Source: Hordeum vulgare subsp. vulgare
Taxonomy: Eukaryota > Streptophyta > Magnoliopsida > Poales > Poaceae
NCBI RefSeq assembly: GCF_904849725.1
Contig: NC_058524.1
Location: 356,249,823 to 356,313,822 of the forward strand
DNA: 64,000 nt
Reading direction: 5' to 3'
The translations under genes were made by a program, and so were the position numbers. The number at the start of each line of letters is the position of its first letter. The stretch's first letter is position 1. Below are positions 56,209 to 64,000 of this stretch, one piece after another. Below the pieces are notes generated by a model. That model did not search any database and was not told where the DNA came from. It saw only the letters and a program-made list of their open reading frames with translations.

Positions 56209-56517
56209 GACTTCAGGGACTCATGCCTCTAGCCCGACCCCTTCAGCAGACTGAGCAGGATATTGTGCGACTTAATCTTCCGCTTGCAGCTTCAGTTTCT
56301 TCCTCGACGGGTTTTGTCAGTCCTGTTGTTGTCTCTTTTAGCTCAGAGAAGCCACCCTCTTCACAGTCAGGAGTGCAGCACGGGAGCTATGCTTGGTTCT
56401 GACCCTCACCACCATGATTCTCATGCCATTTGGGAACTTGACCGGCTTCATGTTTCTTTCGCTGCTACCGTAGTTAGTGTCTCCATTCTATCCCCTAGTC
56501 AAGTTTGTGCTTTCTAG
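56209..56517 (+). pseudogene. Copia gag, outer copy, C-terminal part after the insertion
   Basis: It resumes after the duplicated CAAAA with TEQDIVRLNLPLAAS, EKPPSSQSG, and then TGAMLGSDPHHHDSHAIWEL, which corresponds to the end of the protease region (TGAVLGVGPRC...LWEHDWL) in the pol-only copy. Gag is thus joined to a distal scrap of pol, marking an internal deletion. Confidence 0.75.
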
Positions 56518-56636
56518 TTTTCTATATTTCCTGATGCGTCCACCAAATCTGTTGTTCTTTTGTGTTTCTCATGCTATGCGAGTCCACCAAAGCTTTATAT
56601 GTTAGCCTCTCTTCTTGGTCCTGGTCCTTTCTATGC

Positions 56637-58290
56637 GAAGTATTAGTATTGGTCTAGGAGTCCTTATTAGATGTTTACTTTCCTTGCACCTCAAGTCTTG
56701 TGTAACATACATATGACCCTTGGGCCTTCAATAGAGATAAGTCGCTTTCCTAACATGGTATCAGAGCTTAGGTTATTTTTTTAGCACACGCAACTCGCGC
56801 CGATCCAATTTCGCGCCGCCACCCACCACCTCTTAGCCGGACGCTGCCTCTCCTCACAATACCGCCATCTTCCTCTGACCGGCTCGCGCTGCCTTCCCGC
56901 CCTCTTCACGCACCAGATCGGGAGATTGGGCCGGCCATGTCAACGCTGCCTCCAAATCGGTGTGCTGTGGCACCCTCTAGTGCAACTCTCCTACACCGGA
57001 TTGTGCTCCCGCTGGTGCTCTCCAAGTGCTGCTCTACCGCTGCTACCCCCGCATCAGATTGATTCTATGCATCGTTGGTTGCTCGTCCCAGTTCGGCGAC
57101 GGTTGCCTCTCCAGATCGGGACCACTCGGCGCTCGACTCAAAGCACCTCAGGACGGCTCCGCTCCACCTGGTCCGATTCTGCCATCCGCATGTGCTCATC
57201 ATGGCTGGCTAAGGCTCTGTTTTCGCATGTCTGCATGTGCATTGCTGCGTTGAGGTTGTTGTGCTAGCTACTGCTTTGTTGCTGCGTTCAGGCTGTTGTG
57301 CTAGCTACTGCTTTGTTGCTGCGTTCGCTCCTGCATGCTAGTTGTTGCCTTTCCGTCACGTACGTGGCCGGTCGTGTGCTAGCTTATGCTCCGTTCCCAT
57401 CTTGATTTCAACAACAATAAAAAGAAGGCCAATGTCTTCTGCATACATGATGGATTTTGCATCCTTGTGTCGAGTATGCTTCCTAGCTTGTAGCTTCCTT
57501 GTTTTTTGTTGCGTCCATCAAATATGTTGATATTTCGTGTTTTTGTGCCATGCGAGTCCACCATACCATTGTCTGTCAGCCTTTCTCCGGTCCCTGTCCT
57601 CTCAATAGGATTTCTAGGGTCTCTCTTTGCATTGTTGATCTAAGCCGATTCTCTTGCCGCCGAGCTTCTTTCGCCATTTGTTTTCATGGGCCATGATTCT
57701 TTAAGCAATGCTTCATTTTCTTGATGTGTCATCTTCTTTTGATACTTATCTTGTATCTTGTATCCGGTCCTGATCCTTGATATACAGCTTTTATGGTCTA
57801 CTTGTCCTTGTTGTTTTCTATAGGATTTTCAGGACTCCTTTTGCATTGTCAATCTACGCCCATCGTGCCTTAATCGCCGAGCTTCATTCACCGTCGGTTG
57901 TTGTGGACTATGATTTTCTATGCAATGTTTTATTCTTTTGATGTGTCATCTTCTTTGACAACCCATCTTTTCTTTATACTTATCCTGTATCTTCAAGTGA
58001 TGAGGTATCTTTCTCTGATGTGCCATCTCTTCGTTATTCCTTCATGATACGACGACACTCTCAAGATGCGGATTTGGATTATCATTTTTTTCTAGTATTA
58101 CACTTCAAATGCAATGCTATTTGCATATGATTTGCATTTGAGGGGGGGGGGGGGGGGGGGGGGTAGGAAGTATTAGTATTGGTCTAGGAGTCCTTATTAG
58201 TCTATGTTTACTTTCCTTGCACCTCAAGTCTTGTGTAATATATATATATGCCCCTTGGGCCTTCAATAGAGATAAATTGTTTTCCTAACA
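56637..58290 (+). mobile_element. Non-coding Copia relative (LARD-like), 1.65 kb
   Basis: LTRs 56637-56755 and 58164-58290 belong to the gag-only family (gaagtattagtattggtcta...TTTCCTAACA). A perfect primer site TGGTATCAGAGC lies at 56756-56767 and a polypurine tract with a 22-G run at 58142-58163. The 1.37-kb interior has no gag or pol; its last part matches the family 3' region. The first few LTR bases are missing and no target duplication is seen. It interrupts the outer copy's 3' region. Confidence 0.82.
58142..58163 (+). repeat. Homopolymer of 22 G at a polypurine tract
   Basis: An uninterrupted G run follows GCATTTGA and abuts the 3' LTR; the relative at 43879-43889 has 11 G. Confidence 0.85.
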
Positions 58291-58449
58291 GCATACATGG
58301 TCCTTGTTTTCTATAGGATTTTCATGGCCTCTTTCTCCATTGAAAATCTACACCCATTCTCTTGTCGCCTAGCTTCTTTCGCCGCCGGTTTTGTTGGGCC
58401 ATGATTTTATGCGCAATGCTTCATTCCTTTGATGTGTCATCATCTTTTT
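58291..58449 (+). mobile_element. Outer Copia 3' region, middle piece
   Basis: Collinear with about 43500-43650 (cttgttttctataggatttt to gatgtgtcatc), ending at the LINE insertion point. Confidence 0.75.
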
Positions 58450-58542
58450 TCGAGAAAACGCAAGAGATTTTGCGTTTCATTGCATTGAAGTTGGTTGCAG
58501 CCCTCCTAGGAGAGCGAGTACACGAGCAACACGAATGGAAAT

Positions 58543-61500
58543 CTAATGTACATCCCAGGTTGTTGGCATGATGACCTTGAGGCTACGGGCACCAGCACGT
58601 GCCCATTGAGCGGCCTCTTCCTTGATCTTAGGGACCAGGACATGGACGAGGGGTTGGGCACCGTCGAAAATGCACTCGTTGCGCTGCTTCCAGATCATCC
58701 ACGACGTGAGGAGCGCAATGGAGGCAAGACCCTTCCGCAGTGCCTTCATCGCTTGGTCCTGCGGTGGTCACTCTAAGCCAAGAAAGAATCTCATGCCAAG
58801 TCTGCCTGGCGAAAGGGCACTCCAGGAGTAGGTGGCGTATCGTCTCAGGGGCTTGGTCACATAATGGGCATCGGGTGTGGTGCTGGAGGCCCCGCCTGGC
58901 TAGGCGATCAGCAGTCCAGCACCTATCCAGGTTAGCTAACTAGTGGAAAAATTTCACACGTGGCGGTGACCAGTTGTTCCAAATGAGCTTCCAGCAAGAA
59001 CGAACCTTAGAGACTACATGGTCGGAGGAAAGGAGTGGATACTTGACAGTGGATGCACCGATCACATGACCGGAGGTAAAGACATGTTTCATGAGATCAC
59101 ACCAAACCATGAACCACGAAGGTATGTGACCTTGGGTGACAACTCCAAGGGTAAGAACCTCAAGGTAAGTATATGCATCATATCCTTGTTCAAGATGATC
59201 TCTTGTTTCTTGCACATATTGTTTGCGTGACTGAGTCTTGAACATGGAAATCTTTCATTCACATATGTATGATGCATATAGCCAAGATAAACATGACTTG
59301 TCCTGCCCCTTCTACTATGTGTGTGCTCTTGCAGTCCAAATCAAACATCTCTTAAAAGGGATTGCACACATTTAGGGGGAGCTTACATTAGTCGTGTATC
59401 TTTCAAAGTTGTCATATTCTACTGCTTATTTTTATTTGAAGCTTTGATTGTATGTTGTCATCAATTACCAAAAAGGATGAGACTGAAAGCACATATCTCC
59501 CTTGGTGGTTTTGATAATTCATGACATCATACATTGTCTCTTGGACTAACACTTTTACCTAGTATATTTCAAGTATAGTCCACAGAGAGCATTGGCTAAG
59601 GATTGTGAGGGGAAGCACGAAATGTTGTGGCGACATGGAATCTCCCTGGTGTAGGCCCTGCCGGTGCCAGATAGGGGGGTGGCTCCCCATTCATCAAGAC
59701 GCGCGTGCTCGCCAAGGAGAGCTCTGTTTCCAAACCCATGTTGGCGGAGGACCTCGAAGAGGAAGGGCCAAGACAGGGAGTCGAAAGCGCGTGTGAGGTC
59801 CAGCTTGAGCATGTCGCGTGGAGCCCCAAGCTGGTGGAGAAGGCCGGCCGACTGCTTGACCAAGATAAAGTTGCCGTGCAGGCTGCGTCAGGTGATGAAC
59901 ATGTTTTAACATCGGCTGACAAGGTGATCCAGCTTGAGGGCGAGGCGCAAGGAGAGCACTTTGGCAAAGATCTTGGCCACGAGGTGGAACCGTCTTATTG
60001 GTCGGTAGTCATTGAGCGAGCTGGCATCCGCACGCTTCGGAAGGAGAGTGATCAGTGCCTAGTTAAGGCTGCAAAAGCCACGGCCCCTCGACTCGTAGAG
60101 CTGCTGGAACGCGTCAACAAAGTCTTATCGCACCGTGCCCCAACATGCCCGAAGGAATTCAACGGTGAAGCCGTCCAGGCCTGGTGTCTTGTGCGCAGGC
60201 AGCCGCTTGATCGCCTCCCAGATCTCCTCGACGCCGAAGGGAGCATCAAGGACGCTCAGATTGCAAGGTGTGATGAGCTCGGACAAGTCCAGCGAGCAAT
60301 CCCGGTTGCTGGCGGTGCCCAGGAGCGCATCGAAGTGTGCAAAGGCAGCTTCCGCCATGCACTCATGCTCGAAGAGCACCTGGCCATCCACGGTGAGGCC
60401 GGAGATCCGGTTCTTCTGCCGGCCGAAAGAGGATTGCCTGTGGAAGAAGCTAGTGTTGGCGTCACCGTCCTTCAGGCTGGCGATCCTAGCGCGTTGTCGA
60501 GCGATGGTGCGTTCCATGGAGGCCAACCCGAGGTAGGAAATCTTGAGCTGTTTCGGGAACCACTCCTCATGCGCTCATAGTTGCTGGTCTTCTTAAGCTT
60601 TGTCATAGCGTGAGATGAGCTCGCGCGAGATGGCAAGCTTATCTCTAATGTTTCCGACAGGTCCGGAGCTCCAGCTAGTCAGTTTCCTGGCCATGACTTG
60701 CAGGCGACGGATCAGACAGCGGAACGGGTCAGCGTCGTGCACAGGGTTCCATGCATCGGTCATCGTCTCGTGGAAACCATCGAGGCGTAGCCAAAATTCC
60801 TCGAAGTGGAACCGGCGGTGCGCAACCGAGACAAGGGTGCAATCCAGAAGCAATGGGATGTGGTCAAAAACCACCGATGCCAGGCATCGAAGGTGGCATG
60901 CTGCGTGGGCGTCCTCCCAATCTGTGGTGCATAGCACCCTGTCAAGGTGCACAAGGGAGGGGGATTGCTCATTCGACCAGGTGTACCGGCGGCCATTGAG
61001 ATAGACCTCCTTCAGCATGAGATAGTTGATGAGCCTGTGAAACCTCCCCATCATGCACCTGTTCAGATTGCCATTGTTCTTGTCTTCATCGCGGTAGATG
61101 AGGCTGGAATCCCCGCAAATCATCTATGGACCAGGGCACTCACTAGGGATGTCGCGCAACTCCTGTAGGAACGCGATTTTATCAGCGTCGTCTTGCAGTC
61201 CGTATACCACCGTCAATCACCAGGGTGGGGTCAAGTCCATGGTGACCTTTGTCGTGAGCGTGTTCACGGAGAGCTCCGGGTCAGTGATGCTCACAGCCCT
61301 ACTCTTCCAGGCGAGGACGATGCCGCCTTGGGTGCCGTTCGCAGGGAGGTAGGCGTATTCATCAAACTCAGACCCAAGCGTGTCAAGAATCACCGACGAG
61401 CAGATTAAGACCATCTTTGTTTCCTGAAGGCAAACGATGCCAGCACCGGTGGTGTCCAGCAACGATCTAACGGCAAATCGTCGAGCACGAGCGTTTAGCC

Positions 61501-61573
61501 CGCGGACATTCCAGATTACAATCTTTGGGCCGTGATCCATGAACATGATCGACGGGGAAAGATTGCAACACAA
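58543..61573 (-). pseudogene. LINE ORF2, broken and internally replaced
   Basis: Endonuclease: KIVIWNVRGLNARARRFAVR (about 61530), GIVCLQETK, GGIVLAWKSRAVSI; stop near 61124; NGRRYTWSNEQSPSLVHLDR follows. RT: DGDANTSFFHRQSSFGRQKN (about 60460), AHKTPGLDGFTVEFLRACW, LDLTRAFDSLSWPFLFEVL (about 59790). The RT catalytic section after GDSMSP is absent, replaced by non-LINE sequence at about 59035-59590. The zinc-binding part (CPLC...RHLLLECPFARQTWHEIL, frames mixed, about 58940-58790) and the end region SWMIWKQRNECIFDGAQP complete it. Confidence 0.82.
59035..59590 (+). mobile_element. Copia (Sirevirus-like) fragment inside the LINE
   Basis: It opens with a protease segment KEWILDSGCTDHMTGGKDMF (about 59025-59085) and YVTLGDNSKGK, then jumps to non-coding sequence with aggatgagactgaaagcaca, the LTR-start-like motif common in Maximus/Barbara-type Sirevirus Copia elements. 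No complete LTR pair. Boundaries are approximate. Confidence 0.6.
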
Positions 61574-61578
61574 TAGGC

Positions 61579-62049
61579 CTAAATCTGGCCGGCGACGTCG
61601 CTGTTCGTAGAGACTGCCGTGGGGGAAATCACATCAACGCGGAGCTCGCTGCCAACAAGCACGGCGATGGCCGAGCGGACAGAGAGCGATAGTGGTGCGA
61701 CAAAGATGCCATCATACGCCTTCATCTCCGAGGCCGTGATCTTCTGGTTTATGCCCACGATCCCGAGGGTACGTAGGATTTGGACTTGTGCCCTGCATGC
61801 CGCTGTAGGTGGCGCTCCTGTGGGAGAAGAGGCAGCGCGAACCGAGTGGCCACGACGCAGAGTGAAATTCAGAGGCCGACATGGCTTATTCTCGCAACAC
61901 GGCTCCGGTCTGCTTGGTGGCTGCAGCCAGGAAGTCGCCGAGCGTCCAAGATCTGGCCGGGTTGGCCCGGTTCGTGGAGCGGCGCAGGGTGATCGGTGGG
62001 GAGGCAAAACGACCTGGAGTGGAGCACGGGGGGAGCCAGCAACAAACAC
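61579..62049 (-). pseudogene. LINE ORF1 C-terminal remnant
   Basis: The open frame ends just before ORF2 and contains QILRTLGIVGINQKITASEM and AIAVLVGSELRVDVISPTAV, which fits the tail of plant L1 ORF1 proteins (xLRRLGI...). The N-terminal portion is missing, as expected from 5' truncation. Confidence 0.5.
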
Positions 62050-62141
62050 CTGCCTCTGTGAGTCCAGATCGGGGGCGGCAGGCGCGTCTCACACGGGAGT
62101 GCAGATGATCGGCGCGGGCTATTCCAGGGGCGCGGTGCCAT

Positions 62142-62514
62142 CTTCTTTTGACAACACATCTTCTCTTTGATACTTATCTTGTATCTTCTACTGATGTGGT
62201 GTCTTCCGCTGATGCGTCATCTTCTCCTTATTCCTATTTGCTTGACTCGACGGGTTTTAAAGACTCTCCATGCAACGATGACACTCTCAAGACACGGATT
62301 TTGGATTATTATTTTCTTCTAGTGTTGCACTTCTTCAAAGGCAATGCAATTGCATATGCTTTGCATTTTCTATTAGTATCCGTGTTGGCTTGACTCGACA
62401 GGTTTTGAAGACTCTCCATGCTACAACGACACTCTCAAGACATGGATTTTGGATTATTATTATCTTCTAGTGTTACTATTCATCAAATAATTCCGCATAT
62501 GTTGTCTCAACATA
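62142..62514 (+). mobile_element. Outer Copia 3' region, last piece, with duplication
   Basis: Collinear with 43655-43870. An 88-bp block (cttgactcgacgggttttaa...cttctagtgtt) occurs at about 62240-62329 and again at about 62389-62476. The expected polypurine tract and LTR are missing after gcatttt. Confidence 0.7.
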
Positions 62515-62968
62515 GCTGGTCCCAAGCCCGGGTAAAGGAGGAGGGTTGTGATAGGCTTGGCAAGCCAACGTCAAAACTCGACTACTCTTATGGAGATGAA
62601 ACCCAAGTGAGCAAGGATCGGGTCGTCGCATCCTTAGTGGCGCGCTACATCGACGCCCGGGTGTACTGGAAAATGAGCAAGGGTCTTCGCATTCGACTCG
62701 ACGAGTGCGAAGGGTAAGGTAGCTAGCCGAGCCTAGGAGGATCTGCTTAGGTAGCTGGAACGTAGGGTCCCTGACAGGTAAGCTTCAGGAGCTAGTTGGT
62801 ACAGCGGTGAGGAGATGTGTTAATATCCTTTGCATCCACAAGACCAAATGAAGGGGACAGAAGGCGAAGGATACCGGCTTCAAGCTGTAGTACACGGGGA
62901 TGGCTGCAAACAAAAACGGAGTAGGCATCTTAATCAACAAGAGCCTCAAGTATGGAGTGGTGTCGACG
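62515..62968 (+). pseudogene. RTE-type LINE endonuclease fragment
   Basis: Frames read LGKPTSKLDYSYGDETQVSK, then after stops SWNVGSLTGKLQELVGTAVR, NILCI and KNGVGILINKSLKYGVVST. This is the endonuclease start of the RTE-clade LINE that plant annotations often mislabel as craniofacial development protein 2. Stops and frame changes break it. It ends abruptly at the Gypsy gag that follows. Confidence 0.7.
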
Positions 62969-62999
62969 CATCATGGCACTGCGTTCAAGAAGAGCGCGG

Positions 63000-64000
63000 G
63001 CTGAGAGGAGAAGCTTTTATGAGAACTTGGCGGCAAATGAAGAGTCTTTCGAAAAGGAGATTTTTGCCGTTGATTATGACCAGATCCTATTTATCCAATT
63101 TCAAAATTATATTCAAGGGAATATGACTGTTTCAGATTGCACGGAGGAAATTCTAAGGCTAAAAGTGACGTGCAACTTTAACAAAATTGAAGATTAGCAA
63201 GTTGCGAGGTACATCAATGGTCTCAATGATGCTATTCAAGATCGATTGATGGTGCAACAAATCTGGTCCATTGATCAAGCACATGCTCTAGCCTTAAAGG
63301 CCAAGAGGTTTGTGAGGACAAGAAAGAAAACTAAGACTACATATCCTCACGATGAAGGCTCGTCTAGGAGTCACACTAATAGAGTGGAAGAAAAGACCGC
63401 TTCACCAAAGGCAAAACGTCCCATCCCGAAGCAAACTAGAGGCAAGAGTAAGGCGAATGAAGGCCCAAAATGCTATAAATGTGGTGAAGAGGGACACATA
63501 TCCAGCGGTTGCCCATTGAAGAAATTTGTTAACACAACTATTCATGATGATGAAGGCGATGAGGAAGAATACGAATCTAGGGATATAGATGGACAGGAGG
63601 TCTGTCAAGAAGAAGGTGAAGAGGTGGTATCTATGATTCAGCGTCTCTTATGTTCCACATCACAACCTGATGACACAAGGGAAGAAAATATTTGAGAGCA
63701 AATGCCTGGTGAATGGCAAGGTATGCAAATTAGTGATTGATAGTTGTAGCTGCGAGAATCTTATCTCCTAGAAGTTGGTGAACCATTTAAATCTTGAGAC
63801 TCGTGACCATCCGAACCACTACACTATTGGGTGGATCAAGAAAGGAGTGAATATGAGGATCACCAAAAAAATGCAACCTGCCACTTTCTTTGGGCAAGCA
63901 TTATCGCTCAAATGTGTTGTGTGATGTAGTTGATATGGACGCCAGTCATGTCCTTCTAGGAAGACCTTGGCAATTTGATGTGGATACTACATACAAGGGC
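63000..64000 (+). pseudogene. Gypsy gag-protease, partial, running off the window
   Basis: Gag C-terminal half: FIQFQNYIQGNMTVSDCTEE, a stop at 63195, YINGLNDAIQDRLMVQQ, then a basic linker and a CCHC knuckle CYKCGEEGHISSGC (63472-63513). After a frame shift near 63690 the protease region reads FESKCLVNGKVCKLVIDSCS, with the catalytic DSG changed to DSC, a stop near 63770, and VLLGRPWQFDVDTTYKG at the edge. It resembles chromovirus-type Gypsy gag-pol. RT and integrase would lie beyond 64000. Confidence 0.82.

Larger units (their letters stand above)
58450..62141 (-). mobile_element. 5'-truncated LINE (L1-type), with an internal replacement
   Basis: Minus strand. atcatctttt (58440-58449) and atcttctttt (62142-62151) form a target duplication with one mismatch; comparison with the intact relative near 43650 shows this site was continuous. 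The 3' end is GCGTTTTCTCGAAAAAA. It holds an ORF1 tail, then ORF2 endonuclease, RT and zinc-binding C-terminus, with a Copia-derived block at about 59035-59590. Confidence 0.85.
50328..62480 (+). mobile_element. Outer gag-only Copia, split by three later insertions
   Basis: 5' LTR 50328-50438 (TGTTAATGAGTATTAGTATT...GATAACA), primer site TGGTATTAGAGGC (50439-50451), leader, gag (50914-51889 and 56209-56517). The 3' region follows in pieces: 56518-56636, 58291-58449 and 62142-62480. The pieces are collinear with 43316-43880 once the insertions are removed. No 3' LTR is seen; the end is rearranged, with an 88-bp duplication. Confidence 0.8.

Noticed and set aside
59705..60580. 291-aa plus-strand ORF
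   Set aside because: It is antisense to recognisable LINE reverse transcriptase on the minus strand.

Overview
The window is nuclear DNA from a Triticeae grass (wheat, barley, Aegilops or a relative). The evidence is the repeat content: Angela/BARE/WIS-type Copia LTRs, very long Tekay-type Gypsy LTRs, Sabrina/WHAM-like Gypsy LTRs, Stowaway MITEs and grass LINEs. Nearly everything is nested, mostly dead transposable elements. No rRNA, tRNA, CRISPR or bacterial features were seen. Family names come from recalled terminal sequences and protein motifs and were not checked against a database.

The one convincing host gene is a LETM1-like organellar membrane protein gene on the minus strand. Eight exons with compatible splice phases encode 339 C-terminal residues. 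Six exons lie at 46828-49665. The last two, with the stop codon, lie at 32183-32454, about 14.4 kb away. The intron between them carries an LTR retrotransposon (32702-46792) with a perfect 5-bp target duplication, TGTTC. That element has itself been filled by a Tat-lineage Gypsy (33745-41178, duplication AGTGA), a gag-only Copia, an inverted Copia segment and a Harbinger transposase pseudogene. Upstream exons of the gene are not visible.

Layout: 1-3023, 3' end of a Sabrina-like Gypsy (minus); 3024-8540, 3' LTR and internal tail of a Tekay-type Gypsy (minus); 8541-23045, an Angela-like Copia (plus) whose RNase H region is split by a Tekay-type solo LTR (15113-20808, duplication ACAGG) that carries a Sabrina-like solo LTR (17189-18703, duplication GGCAC); 23046-28423, a nearly complete but broken LINE; 28424-32182, gene-proximal DNA with MITEs and tandem repeats; 32183-49665, the LETM1-like gene and its large intron; 50328-62500, a gag-only Copia that received in turn a pol-only Copia (51890-56203, duplication CAAAA), a non-coding relative (56637-58290) and a 5'-truncated LINE (58450-62141, about 10-bp duplication); 62515-64000, an RTE-type LINE fragment and a Gypsy gag-protease running off the edge.

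The most interesting signals are the gene split by nested transposons; a Copia group present as complementary gag-only and pol-only deletion forms, of which the pol-only copy looks young by its LTRs yet is coding-dead; and an antisense ORF between pol and the 3' LTR of the Tat element.
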